Positions 1-8,872 of a DNA stretch of 64,000 bases are shown in pieces. Within the stretch, counting starts at the first letter, position 1. Each line of letters starts with the position of its first letter. The notes under the pieces were generated by a model that worked only from the letters and a program-made list of their open reading frames with translations, was not told where the DNA came from and made no database searches. Location: NCBI RefSeq assembly GCF_002097715.1, contig NZ_CP020737.1, positions 1,674,001 to 1,738,000 on the forward strand. The letters are read 5' to 3'. The stretch comes from Burkholderia ubonensis subsp. mesacidophila (GTDB lineage: Bacteria; Pseudomonadota; Gammaproteobacteria; Burkholderiales; Burkholderiaceae). The position numbers and the translations under genes are program-made.

Positions 1-455
1 CGAGCGGACCTGATCGGTCGCCCTCCGGATTGCAGCCGGCGCCGACGCGCTGCAGGCGCGGCGCGATCCCGCGCGGCGAGCCGATCTCCGGAAGACGAGA
101 TCGACGTCGCCGCTTTCCATCCCCGGTTCCAGCGAGGCGGTTGCGACGCGCCGCGTCAGCTCGCTGACCTTCACCCGTCCTTGAGCATCGAAACGATGCG
201 CTTTCGCGAGGCTGCCGTGACGCGCGGCGGCGCATGCCGCGATCCATTCATGCACCTGTTCCCGCCTGTCGTTTGCCGCCACCGGTTCGAGTGGCGCGTT
301 CGGCCATGCCGGCGCGAGGTCGCGTTCGTGCATGTAGCGCTGATGGCGCATGAAGCGCGGGTCGACGATCGTGCGGTCGCGCGTCGCGTCGGCGGGCCCG
401 CCGACCGGAACTCCGGCAGAGACACGTAGACGGTCGGTGCCGCGTCGGGCCGCAT
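1..455 (-). pseudogene. Broken hypothetical gene, runs off the left edge
   Basis: A protein-like reading exists on the minus strand but changes frame. From about 455 one frame gives a plausible start (MRPDAAPTVYVSLPE); from about 440 down to the window edge a different frame carries the protein-like sequence (DATRDRTIVDPRFMRHQRY, then EQVHEWIAACAAARHG) with no stop. An alternative intact start is ATG at 351. The product is not recognised; it is soluble-looking, with no signal peptide or membrane segment. It diverges from the fimbrial remnant to its right, which also shows decay. Whether this is a true frameshift or a 3'-partial gene starting at 351 cannot be settled here. Confidence 0.35.
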
Positions 456-602
456 CTGTCTGCCGGGCGAGCGTTGAGGATCTCTTCACATTGGTTTGGC
501 CGCGGCGGCCGAGCCGGAATAATCCCTGTGAACTCGACGGGTTCGTTGTTCCGCTGGCCGGGATCGGCAGCGGAGATCCTTATTTTTCTCCCCGGACATT
601 CG

Positions 603-1284
603 ATGAAACAGTACCAAAAACCTCTCCTGTTGGTCGCCCTGATGGCGGCATTCGCGCAGCGGTTCGCAGACCTCGGTCAGCGCGGCGGGCGGCGTGCTCG
701 TGCACGGCAGCGGCGTGACGTTGTCGCAACCGCTCGGCGAAACCGTCGCACTCGTGCGCAGCGAGCGCGCGGCCGGCGTGGGCGTGGTGGCGCACGCCGG
801 CGTGCGCACCGACCACGCGGGTTACGCGGTCGTGCCGCATGTCACGCCATACCGGCAGAACCGCATCGCATTGCGGACGGCGGAGCTCGATCGCCAGCTC
901 GAGATTCGCAACGCGATCGTGCATGTCGTGCCGACGCGCGGTGCGGTCGTGCTGGCGCAGTTCGAGGTCGAGGCGGGGCGCCTGATGCTCGACATGGCCG
1001 ACGACGCGGGCAAGCCGGTGCCGTTCGGCGCCGCCGTGCTGACGACGAACGGCAAGGAGGTCGGCATGGTCGGCCCGAACGGTCAGGGCTTCGTCACGGG
1101 TGTCGACCGTGCCGGCGACCTGCTCGTGCGCTGGGGCGCGCGTCCGGACGAGCGCTGCGCGCTGTCGTACGACATGGGCGAGTCGACCGCGCATCGCAAT
1201 TTCCCCGAACTCGAGGTCGTCTGCTCGCGCATGCATCCTGCGCTGGGGGCCGACGCTTCTTCACCCACTTCATCCCGATCATGA
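603..1284 (+). pseudogene. Fimbrial outer-membrane usher remnant (C-terminal ~200 residues)
   Basis: From about 650 the frame encodes the C-terminal part of a PapC/FimD-type usher: GETVALVRSERAAGV, then RTDHAGYAVVPHVTPYRQNR and VVPTRGAVVLAQF, all typical of the usher C-terminal domains. The usual ~800-residue protein is reduced to ~200 residues. The ATG at 603 begins a signal-peptide-like start (MKQYQKPLLLVALMAAFA) in a different frame, as if the 5' end of another fimbrial gene (pilin or chaperone) were joined to the usher tail by a deletion. The stop at 1282-1284 overlaps ATG 1281 of the next gene, so the original operon coupling survives. Not expected to make a working usher. Confidence 0.7.
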
Positions 1285-1302
1285 AACCCTCGATATTCCG
1301 AT

Positions 1303-2235
1303 TTGTCGTGCAGCCTGCGCTGCTGGGCGGCGTTCGTCGCGCTGACGTTCTGCGCGGCGCCCGCGTTTGCCGCGTGCCTGAGCCTGCCCGAAGATTTCAA
1401 TCCGATCGAGTTCGGTTCGATCGCGCCCGACGGAGTCGTCCGGTCGTTCCGGTTCACGTTGACCATCACTTGCGCGCCGAACGGCCAGGGTGAGCCGCTG
1501 GCGCGGACGTTGCACTATTCGAGCGAGTTCGGCCCCGCGCCGGGCATGAACCTGTGGGCGACCAATCTCCCCGGCCTCGCGCTGCGGATGGTGCGCGACG
1601 GCGAGGATCTCGGCAACAAGACGGAAGGCGTGCTCGGAACGCATCCGGGCGACGGCACGGCGCGCGAGTTCGCGGTCGACATGGAGCTCGTCAAGATCGG
1701 GCCGGTGACGCCCGGCTTTCTGCTAGGCCAGGCGCTGATCGTCGAGGCGTCGCCCGTGAGCGGCGATCCCAGCCACTACGTGGTGCGCAAGCACATGACG
1801 AGCAGCTATGTGCGGGGCGTGGCGTGTACCGTCAATACGGCCTCGAAGCATCTCGTCGTGCCGCTCGGCGCCGTGCCGGCGTCGGCCTTCGACGGTCCGG
1901 GCTCGACCCAGGCGTCGCGCGATTTCGCGATCGACCTGACCTGCAGCCCGTACGGCGAGGCGCGGCCGACGCCGCTGTCGATCCAGTTGCTCGGCGAGAC
2001 GGTGCCGGGCACGACGGACGTGCTGAAGCTGCTCGGCGACGACGCCGCGCAGGGCGTCGGCATTCGCGTGCTGAAGAACGACGTGCCGGTCACATTGAAT
2101 ACCTGGAACAGCCTCGGCGATGCGACGGTCGGGGCGACCACGTTGCCGTTTACCGCGCAGTACTACCAGCACGGCGAACGTGTGACGGCGGGTTCGGGTG
2201 ACGGCGTGATGACGTTCCTGATCGAGATGCGCTGA
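1303..2235 (+). CDS. Fimbrial tip/adhesin-like protein (type 1 fimbrial family), 5' end probably frameshifted
   Basis: The protein has a signal sequence ending in APAFA, then a two-domain secreted beta-rich chain with paired cysteines (CLSLPEDF, TITCAPNG, GVACTVN, DLTCSPYG) and a C-terminal strand ending FLIEMR, matching the architecture of two-domain chaperone-usher adhesins and minor pilins. In this frame the only start is TTG 1303. ATG 1281, coupled to the usher stop by a 4-base overlap, is the natural start but is in another frame (MKPSIFRFVVQPAL, then a shift). A single indel in the signal peptide would explain both. With the usher truncated upstream, the product is unlikely to be assembled on the surface. 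Confidence 0.65.
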   Translation: MSCSLRCWAAFVALTFCAAPAFAACLSLPEDFNPIEFGSIAPDGVVRSFRFTLTITCAPNGQGEPLARTLHYSSEFGPAPGMNLWATNLPGLALRMVRDGEDLGNKTEGVLGTHPGDGTAREFAVDMELVKIGPVTPGFLLGQALIVEASPVSGDPSHYVVRKHMTSSYVRGVACTVNTASKHLVVPLGAVPASAFDGPGSTQASRDFAIDLTCSPYGEARPTPLSIQLLGETVPGTTDVLKLLGDDAAQGVGIRVLKNDVPVTLNTWNSLGDATVGATTLPFTAQYYQHGERVTAGSGDGVMTFLIEMR

Positions 2236-2259
2236 CGCCGCGCCGGGTATTTTGAAATC

Positions 2260-2278
2260 GTTGAGAATGGTTATCAAC
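2260..2278. promoter_or_regulatory. Possible Fur-like or other inverted-repeat operator
   Basis: The 19-base sequence GTTGAGAATGGTTATCAAC is an inverted repeat (GTTGA at one end, TCAAC at the other) and partly resembles the Fur 7-1-7 box. It lies about 80 bases upstream of the cytochrome b561 gene. The match to Fur is only moderate (about half of the 19 positions). Confidence 0.3.
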
Positions 2279-2358
2279 ACGGGATTCAACCTCGATAATT
2301 TCATCCACTTGTCCATGGCAACAATGAACTGGCAACCGATAAAGGATGAATCATTCAC

Positions 2359-2904
2359 GTGGCTTCCCAAACAAATTCGCAGAACAAAACATTAGGCGGC
2401 GGCCGATACGACCGCTTTTCCCGCGCGCTGCACTGGATCTTCGCGGGCGTGATCCTGTACACGATGGCGGCCGGATTTTCGCTGCACTTCATCACGCAGC
2501 CGGATCTCTGGCGTTTCGTGTCGACGCTCAACATGTCGCTCGCGAGCTGCCTGATCGTGCTGTTTCCGCTGCGCTACGTATGGTCGTTCTTCCGCCGCAC
2601 GCCGCCTGATGTCGAGTCGATTCCCCGGCAACAGCGCTCGATCGCGCATCTGGTGCACTCGCTGATTTACGCGCTCGTCGCTTTCGTCCTGTTCAGCGGT
2701 TTCGTGATGGTGCCGGACGGCTACTGGCTGTTCGGGATGTGGTACGTGAAGACGCCGTATAGCGCGGGCCCGGTTACTGAGCATTGGTTCGAACTCCACA
2801 AGTTCGGCTGCTATACGCTGGCATTCCTGGTGGCGGCACACGCGGCCGCGGCGCTCAAGCACCATTTCGTGTCGAAGAACGACGTGCTGAAGCGCATGTT
2901 GTGA
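2359..2904 (+). CDS. Cytochrome b561 family protein
   Basis: A 181-residue inner-membrane di-heme cytochrome b of the CybB type, which moves electrons from the quinone pool. Four hydrophobic helices are visible (around GVILYTMAAGFSLHF, LASCLIVLFPLRYVW, LIYALVAFVLFSGFV and CYTLAFLVAAHAAA). Histidines sit in the expected helices (LHWIF near the start, AHLVHSL, ELHKFG, AAHAAAALKHH) and can ligate heme. The start is GTG 2359, preceded by AAAGGATG. It stands alone, with an inverted repeat upstream and a terminator downstream. The physiological partner is not indicated. Confidence 0.85.
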   Translation: MASQTNSQNKTLGGGRYDRFSRALHWIFAGVILYTMAAGFSLHFITQPDLWRFVSTLNMSLASCLIVLFPLRYVWSFFRRTPPDVESIPRQQRSIAHLVHSLIYALVAFVLFSGFVMVPDGYWLFGMWYVKTPYSAGPVTEHWFELHKFGCYTLAFLVAAHAAAALKHHFVSKNDVLKRML

Positions 2905-3008
2905 TGGGGCGCGGAGAGGAGGGCGGATGTCGAGCTGCCGAGCATGCGCCACTTTGGTGCGGACTCACGACGATACTCAGCGGCCTGCGATGGACGCCGG
3001 AAATAAAA

Positions 3009-3036
3009 CAGGCCGGCGTATATCCGGCCTTTTTTG
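3009..3036 (+). terminator. Rho-independent terminator after cytochrome b561
   Basis: The stem AGGCCGG/CCGGCCT with a 7-base loop is followed by six T on the plus strand, about 105 bases after the stop of the cytochrome gene. Confidence 0.75.
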
Positions 3037-3111
3037 TATGCGGATGGCGCCGAGGCGAGGGCTCGGTCACACAAGCGCGCAGGCGCTTTGCTTCCCGGGC
3101 GCAGAAATGAA

Positions 3112-3136
3112 AAAGGCCGGCATATAGCCGGCCTTT
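3112..3136 (-). terminator. Terminator for tRNA-Leu (minus strand)
   Basis: The 10-bp stem AAAGGCCGGC/GCCGGCCTTT has a 5-base loop and is followed by T residues when read on the minus strand, 12 bases beyond the CCA end of tRNA-Leu. Its core resembles the terminator at 3009. Confidence 0.75.
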
Positions 3137-3147
3137 CAAAAAACAGA

Positions 3148-3234
3148 TGGTGCCCAGGAGAGGACTCGAACCTCCACGGTGTTGCCACCGCTAGGACCTG
3201 AACCTAGTGCGTCTACCAATTCCGCCACCTGGGC
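3148..3234 (-). tRNA. tRNA-Leu (CAG)
   Basis: The 87-nt minus-strand sequence folds as a class II tRNA: acceptor GCCCAGG/CCTGGGC, a long variable arm, the T-loop GGTTCGAGTCC, and an encoded CCA. The anticodon loop TTCAGGT between CTAGG and CCTAG gives anticodon CAG. Confidence 0.97.
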
Positions 3235-3269
3235 ACGTTTCGCTTGGTGCTGCATCGCGAAAGAACGCA

Positions 3270-3297
3270 ATTATAGCGCCCCATTTAATCGTGTCAA
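3270..3297 (-). promoter_or_regulatory. Sigma-70 promoter of tRNA-Leu
   Basis: Read on the minus strand, TTGACA (3292-3297) and TATAAT (3270-3275) are perfect consensus hexamers 16 bases apart, ending 35 bases before the tRNA. Confidence 0.85.
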
Positions 3298-3478
3298 CAC
3301 TTTTTTGCATTGCATCGAACCGCGCCGGCCGGCGCGCGAACGCAGCGCGTCCGCATCGTTTGTGACACAGCCGGGTGTTAGAATGGCCGCCAACAATATA
3401 CACATGTCTAAATCGGCATGGTCGTATTGATGCCGCGCACCATCAGCCATCGCAACGAGAACAACCATCGACAAGCCC

Positions 3479-5938
3479 TTGAGCAAATATCCGTACCCCA
3501 TCCCGAGCCGTGAAGAGATTCTCGGCGTGCTGCGTACGAGCGACGCGCCTCTCGCCGCGAACGACATCGCCGAGGCCCTGTCGATCAAGCGCCAGGAGCG
3601 CGAAGGGTTCTTCCGGCGCGTCGCCGCGATGGAGCGCGACGGCCAGATCCGGCTCGACAAACGCGGCCATTACCAGTTGACCCATCCGTCGAACTTCGTC
3701 GCCGGGCGCGTGCAGGGCCATCGCGACGGCTACGGGTTCGTGATCCGCGACGACGGCCAGGACGACTTGTTCCTGCCGAACGGCGAGATGCAGAAGGTGA
3801 TGCACAACGACCGCGTGCTTGCGCGGATCGTCGGCTACGACCGCCGCGGCCGGCCGGAAGGCCATGTGGTCGAGGTCACCGAGCGAGCGAACAAGCGCGT
3901 GATCGGCCGCCTGCTCAACGAGAACGGCGCGCTGATCGTCGCGCCCGAAGACAAGCGCATCGGCCACGACATCCTGATCACGCAGAACGTGAAGAAGGCA
4001 AAGGTCGGGCAGGTCGTCGTCGTCGAGCTGACCGATTTTCCGAGCCGTCATTCGCAGCCGCTCGGCCGCGTGGTCGAGGTGCTCGGCGACATCGACGATC
4101 CCGGCATGGAGATCGAGATCGCGGTGCGCAAGTACGGCGTGCCGCACGAATTCAGCCAGCCCGCGCTCGACGACGCAGCCGCGCTGCCGGACAAGGTGCG
4201 GCCCGCCGACCTGCGGTTCCGCGTCGACCTGCGCGACGTGCCGCTCGTCACGATCGACGGCGAGGACGCGCGTGACTTCGACGATGCGGTCTATTGCGAG
4301 CCGGTCAAGGTCGGCCGTGGCGACGGCTTCCGCCTGATCGTCGCGATCGCCGACGTGTCGCATTACGTGCAGCCGGGCAGCGGGCTCGACGGCGACGCGG
4401 TCGAGCGCAGCACGTCGGTGTATTTCCCGCGCCGCGTGATCCCGATGCTGCCGGAGAAGCTGTCGAACGGGCTGTGCTCGCTGAATCCGCAGGTCGATCG
4501 CTGCGTGCTCGCGTGCGACATCGTGATCACCGCGCGCGGCGAGATCAAGGCCTACCAGTTCTATCCGGCCGTGATCCATTCGGCCGCGCGCCTCACGTAC
4601 ACGGAAGTCGCGGCGGTGCTCGCGAACACGAAGGGGCCGGAGGCTGCGCGCCGCGCCGAGCTGCTGCCGCACCTGCAGAACCTGTACGGCGTCTACAAGG
4701 CGCTGTTCGCCGCGCGCCAGAAGCGCGGCGCGATCGACTTCGATACGACCGAGACGTACATCGTCTGCAACACGCAGGGCAAGATCGAGCAGATCCTGCC
4801 GCGCCAGCGCAACGACGCGCACCGGCTGATCGAGGAATGCATGCTGGCCGCGAACGTGTGCGCGGCCGACTTCCTGAAGCGCAACAAGCACCCGGGCCTG
4901 TACCGCGTGCACGCGGGGCCGACCGCGGAGAAGCTCGAGAACCTGCGCGCGTTCCTGCGCGGCATGGGGCTGACGCTCGGCGGCGGCGACACGCCGCACG
5001 CGAGCGACTACGCGGCGCTGATGGCGCATATCCGCGACCGGCCCGATGCGCAGATGCTGCAGCCGATGCTGCTGCGCTCGATGCAGCAGGCGGTCTATAG
5101 CCCGGACAACATCGGCCACTTCGGTCTCGCGTACGAAGCCTATGCGCACTTCACGAGCCCGATCCGCCGCTATCCGGACCTGCTCACGCACCGCGCGATC
5201 TACGCGATCCTGTCCGGCAAGAAGTACGTGCCGAAGGCGCCGGACGGCGTCGCGCTGAACACCGCGCTGTCGCCGCGCGCCCGCGCGATGCAGCAGGCCG
5301 ACGACGAGGCGCGCAACCGCTCGCGCACGACGAACACCGCGATCTGGGAAGAGCTCGGGCTGCACTGCTCGGCGAACGAGCGACGCGCGGACGAAGCGTC
5401 GCGCGACGTCGAGGCGTGGCTCAAGTGCTACTTCATGCGCGACAAGCTCGGCGAGGAATACGGCGGGATGGTGAACGGCGTCACGTCGTTCGGCATCTTC
5501 GTGCAGCTCGACACGCTGTTCATCGAAGGGCTCGTGCACGTCACGGAGCTCGGCTCGGACTACTTCCAGTACGACGAGATCAAGAACGAGCTGCGCGGCG
5601 AGCGCACTGGCATCCGCTATCGCCTGTCGGACCGGGTGCGCGTGCAGGTGAGCCGCGTCGACCTCGACGCGCGCAAGATCGATTTCCGGCTGGTGCGCGA
5701 CACGCCGGTGAAGGCGCCGCGTCCGGCGGCGGCGCCCGTGGCCGCCGGCGCGGATCGCGGCGGCCCGCGCGTGCGTGCGCTGCCGTCGGCCGACGAGCCG
5801 GTGCGCGGCGGCAAGAAGGCCGCGAGCGCGCCGAGCGTGGCCGTCAAGGAAGTGCGGGCGGCGCGCACCGCCGCGAAGAAGAAGGGCGCACCGGCGAAGC
5901 CGGCCGCGAAGAAGGCGCGCGCCCGCAAGAAGTACTGA
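3479..5938 (+). CDS. rnr: Ribonuclease R
   Basis: An 819-residue 3'-5' exoribonuclease of the RNR/VacB family that degrades structured RNA and takes part in rRNA/tRNA quality control. Visible are an N-terminal winged-helix/OB part, the RNB catalytic motif GEDARDFDDAVYCE with the metal-binding aspartates, the downstream TSPIRRYPDLLTHR motif, an S1 domain near MVNGVTSFGIFVQLDTLF, and a lysine-rich tail (KKAASAPS... KKARARKKY) typical of RNase R. The start is TTG 3479; no in-frame ATG or GTG lies between it and the upstream stop. RlmB follows in the same direction after 149 bases, as in many proteobacteria. Confidence 0.96.
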   Translation: MSKYPYPIPSREEILGVLRTSDAPLAANDIAEALSIKRQEREGFFRRVAAMERDGQIRLDKRGHYQLTHPSNFVAGRVQGHRDGYGFVIRDDGQDDLFLPNGEMQKVMHNDRVLARIVGYDRRGRPEGHVVEVTERANKRVIGRLLNENGALIVAPEDKRIGHDILITQNVKKAKVGQVVVVELTDFPSRHSQPLGRVVEVLGDIDDPGMEIEIAVRKYGVPHEFSQPALDDAAALPDKVRPADLRFRVDLRDVPLVTIDGEDARDFDDAVYCEPVKVGRGDGFRLIVAIADVSHYVQPGSGLDGDAVERSTSVYFPRRVIPMLPEKLSNGLCSLNPQVDRCVLACDIVITARGEIKAYQFYPAVIHSAARLTYTEVAAVLANTKGPEAARRAELLPHLQNLYGVYKALFAARQKRGAIDFDTTETYIVCNTQGKIEQILPRQRNDAHRLIEECMLAANVCAADFLKRNKHPGLYRVHAGPTAEKLENLRAFLRGMGLTLGGGDTPHASDYAALMAHIRDRPDAQMLQPMLLRSMQQAVYSPDNIGHFGLAYEAYAHFTSPIRRYPDLLTHRAIYAILSGKKYVPKAPDGVALNTALSPRARAMQQADDEARNRSRTTNTAIWEELGLHCSANERRADEASRDVEAWLKCYFMRDKLGEEYGGMVNGVTSFGIFVQLDTLFIEGLVHVTELGSDYFQYDEIKNELRGERTGIRYRLSDRVRVQVSRVDLDARKIDFRLVRDTPVKAPRPAAAPVAAGADRGGPRVRALPSADEPVRGGKKAASAPSVAVKEVRAARTAAKKKGAPAKPAAKKARARKKY

Positions 5939-6087
5939 ACGACGGGGCGGCGCGAGAGCGCCGCGCCCGCGGCATCGAAAGACGCCGTGTGACCGGTCAT
6001 GGGCCGGGCGCGCGGCGCTTTCCGTTTCCATGGATTGCGGCCGCGCACGTTGCGTGGCCGCGCGTTTGATCGAAGGTTGTTCCAGTC

Positions 6088-6831
6088 ATGTCACGTCTGA
6101 AGGTTCTTTACGGTTTTCATGCGGTGACCGCACGCTTGCGGCACGATGCGTCGACGGTTGCGGAGGTGCTGTACGACCAGACGCGCCGCGACCGCCGCAT
6201 GCAGGATTTCCTGCACACCGCGAAGGAAGCGGGCGTGCGGCTGATCGCGGCCGACGAGACGCGCCTGTGGGGGCTCGCGCACACCGAGCGCCATCAGGGC
6301 GTCGTCGCGCGCGTCGAGGACATTCCGCTCGCACAGAACCTGTCCGAGCTGCTCGACGGCATCCAGGGCCCGGCGCTGCTGCTCGTGCTCGACGGCGTCA
6401 CCGATCCGCACAACCTCGGCGCGTGCCTGCGCGTGGCCGATGCGGCCGGTGCGCATGCGGTGATCGCGCCGCGCGACCGTGCGGTCGGCCTGAACGCGAC
6501 GGCGGCGAAGGTCGCGAGCGGCGCGGCCGACACGGTGCCGTACATCACGGTGACGAACCTCGCGCGCGCACTGCGCGAGCTGAAGGAAGCCGGCGTGTGG
6601 ATCATCGGCACGTCGGACGAAGCGTCGGCGACGCTCTACGACATCAAGCTCGACGGCCCGGTCGCGCTTGTGATGGGCGCGGAAGGCGAGGGCATGCGCC
6701 GGCTCACGCGCGACACCTGCGACGAAGTGATGAGCATTCCGATGGCCGGCAGCGTCGAGAGCCTGAACGTGTCGGTCGCGAGCGGCGTGTGTTTGTACGA
6801 GGCGGTGCGGCAGCGGCGCGTGAAGGCGTGA
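6088..6831 (+). CDS. rlmB: 23S rRNA (guanosine-2'-O)-methyltransferase RlmB
   Basis: A 247-residue SpoU/TrmH-family enzyme that 2'-O-methylates G2251 of 23S rRNA. After a small N-terminal substrate domain ([15 protein letters not shown]) the three SPOUT motifs are present: [31 protein letters not shown] and [16 protein letters not shown], the last forming the knot and binding S-adenosylmethionine. It probably shares a transcript with rnr; a terminator follows at 6895. Confidence 0.95.
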   Translation: MSRLKVLYGFHAVTARLRHDASTVAEVLYDQTRRDRRMQDFLHTAKEAGVRLIAADETRLWGLAHTERHQGVVARVEDIPLAQNLSELLDGIQGPALLLVLDGVTDPHNLGACLRVADAAGAHAVIAPRDRAVGLNATAAKVASGAADTVPYITVTNLARALRELKEAGVWIIGTSDEASATLYDIKLDGPVALVMGAEGEGMRRLTRDTCDEVMSIPMAGSVESLNVSVASGVCLYEAVRQRRVKA

Positions 6832-6894
6832 CGTGCTGACGTCGTCGCGTCGACCGCCGGTCGACGCGAAGGCCGGCCGGCAGGCCTGAAACGG

Positions 6895-6923
6895 GCGGCA
6901 TCGGTAACGATGCCGCTTTTTTT
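6895..6923 (+). terminator. Terminator after rnr-rlmB
   Basis: The 9-bp stem GCGGCATCG/CGATGCCGC with a GTAA loop is followed by seven T. It separates the rnr-rlmB unit from the convergent acyl-CoA ligase gene. Confidence 0.9.
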
Positions 6924-6956
6924 CATGGTCGTCCGGAACGGCTGTTCCCTGCGCAA

Positions 6957-8642
6957 CTACGCAGTCTGCCCGTGCTCGTCCCGCAGCTCGCGCCGCAGGA
7001 TCTTGCCGATGTTCGATTTCGGCAAGCTGTCGCGGAACTCGATGGTTTTCGGCTTCTTGTAGCCGGTGAACTCCTTCTTGCAATAGGCCATCAGTTCCTC
7101 GGCCGTGAGCGCCGGATCGCGTCGCACGACGAACAGCTTCACCGCTTCGCCCGAATTCGGGTCCGGCACGCCGACGCACGCGCATTCGACCACGCCCGGA
7201 TGCGCGGCTACGACGCTTTCGATCTCGTTCGGGTACACGTTGAAGCCCGACACGAGGATCATGTCCTTCTTGCGGTCGACGATGCGCACGTAGCCGTGCT
7301 CGTCCATCACGCCGACGTCGCCCGACTTGAAGAAGCCGTCGGGCGTCATCGCCTTCGCGGTCTCGTCGGGGCGGTTCCAGTAGCCGGCCATCACCTGCGG
7401 GCCGCGGATCGCGATCTCGCCGGGCTGCCCTTGCGGAACGGGCTCGTCGTTCTCGCCGAGGATCGCGATGTCGGTCGACGGCACCGGCAGGCCGATCGTG
7501 CCGGTGAACGCGGTGAGCGTCGGGGGATTCAGCGTTGCGGTGGGCGACGTCTCCGACAGGCCGTAGCCTTCGAGGATCGGGCAGCCGGTCGTCTTCATCC
7601 AGCGCGCGCTGACGACCTCCTGCACGGCCATCCCGCCGCCGAGCGTGATCCGCAGTCCCGAAAAATCGAGCGCGGCGAACCCGGGGTGGTTGAGCAGCGC
7701 GTTGAACAGCGTGTTCACGCCCGGGAAGAAATTCACGCGATGCCGCGACAGCTCCTTGACGAACCCGTCGACGTCGCGCGGATTCGGAATCAGCAGGTTC
7801 ATCGCACCCCAGCGCGCGCCCATCAGCATGCACGCGTTCAGCGCAAGGATGTGATAAAGCGGCAGCGCGCAGACGGTCACCAGCGCGTCGATCTGCGGCG
7901 CCTTGCGCAGTGCCGGCTGGCTCCACGCGTCGTTCTGCAGGATGTTCGCGATCACGTTGCGGTGCGTGAGCGTCGCGCCTTTCGACACGCCGGTCGTGCC
8001 GCCCGTGTACTGCAGGAACGCGACGTCGTCGTGATTCAGCGCGGCGGGCTGGAACGGCTGCCGTGCGCCGTCCCGCAGCGCCGTGCGAAACGGCGTCGCG
8101 CCGGGCAGCCGATACGGCGGCACCATCTTCTTCACGCGGCGCACGACAAAGTTGACGACTGTGCCGCGGACCGGGCCGAGCAGGTCGCCCAGCGACGCGA
8201 CGACGACGTGCCGGACGTCGGTTCGCGCGATCACCTGCTGCAGCGTCGTCGCGAAGTTCTCGAGCACGACGATCGCTTCCGCGCCCGAATCGTGGAGCTG
8301 GTGCTCGAGTTCGCGCGGCGTATAGAGCGGATTGACGTTGACGACCGTATAGCCCGCGCGCAGCGCCGCGGCGACCGCGATCGGATACAGCAGCACGTTC
8401 GGCATCATCACCGCAACGCGCGCGCCTTTGCGCAGCCCGCGCTGTTGAAGCCATGCGCCGAGGTTGCGCGAGTACGCGTCGAGCTCCGCGTAGGTCATCG
8501 TGCGCCCCATGCACGCATACGCGTTGCGCGCCGCGAACGTGGCGAACGACTCGTCGAGCAGGTGCGCGAGCGACGGGTAGCGATCGGGATCGACGGTCGC
8601 GGGAACGCCCTCGGGGTAGGACTTCAGCCAGATTCTTTCCAT
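6957..8642 (-). CDS. Long-chain-fatty-acid-CoA ligase (FadD-like)
   Basis: A 561-residue ANL-superfamily enzyme that activates fatty acids with ATP and CoA. The AMP-binding motif YTGGTTGVSKGATLTHRN, the EGYGLSETSP motif and the C-terminal VDRKKDMILVSGFNVYPNEI motif are intact, as is the lysine-bearing SNIGKILRRELR end. Length and motifs match bacterial FadD. ATG 8642 is preferred: the upstream in-frame extension is arginine-rich junk and GAGAA precedes this ATG. It is divergent from the amidase gene. Substrate chain length is inferred only from family resemblance. Confidence 0.9.
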   Translation of the reverse strand: MERIWLKSYPEGVPATVDPDRYPSLAHLLDESFATFAARNAYACMGRTMTYAELDAYSRNLGAWLQQRGLRKGARVAVMMPNVLLYPIAVAAALRAGYTVVNVNPLYTPRELEHQLHDSGAEAIVVLENFATTLQQVIARTDVRHVVVASLGDLLGPVRGTVVNFVVRRVKKMVPPYRLPGATPFRTALRDGARQPFQPAALNHDDVAFLQYTGGTTGVSKGATLTHRNVIANILQNDAWSQPALRKAPQIDALVTVCALPLYHILALNACMLMGARWGAMNLLIPNPRDVDGFVKELSRHRVNFFPGVNTLFNALLNHPGFAALDFSGLRITLGGGMAVQEVVSARWMKTTGCPILEGYGLSETSPTATLNPPTLTAFTGTIGLPVPSTDIAILGENDEPVPQGQPGEIAIRGPQVMAGYWNRPDETAKAMTPDGFFKSGDVGVMDEHGYVRIVDRKKDMILVSGFNVYPNEIESVVAAHPGVVECACVGVPDPNSGEAVKLFVVRRDPALTAEELMAYCKKEFTGYKKPKTIEFRDSLPKSNIGKILRRELRDEHGQTA

Positions 8643-8872
8643 CGTGGTTCTCTCAGTGTCGCGACGCTCGCGCGTGTCGCTTTGTCGTTGTCGGGAGCGC
8701 GTCGCTGCGCGTCGCGGACGCCGATTGTCGCGGGAACGCCTGCCTATGACAAGTCGATGACCCGTGCCGGTTCCCTGGTCGGGACCGCGACCGCGCGCGG
8801 CGGACTCGCTAGAATGGCGGGCAGCGCCGGCCGAAGGGGGCCGGCGCACGCCGCTCCCCCGGATGCCGATCC

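Noticed and set aside
3443..6031. 862-codon open frame on the minus strand opposite rnr
   Set aside because: It mirrors rnr and is rich in Arg, Ala, Val and His as expected for the antisense of a high-GC gene; no domain is visible.
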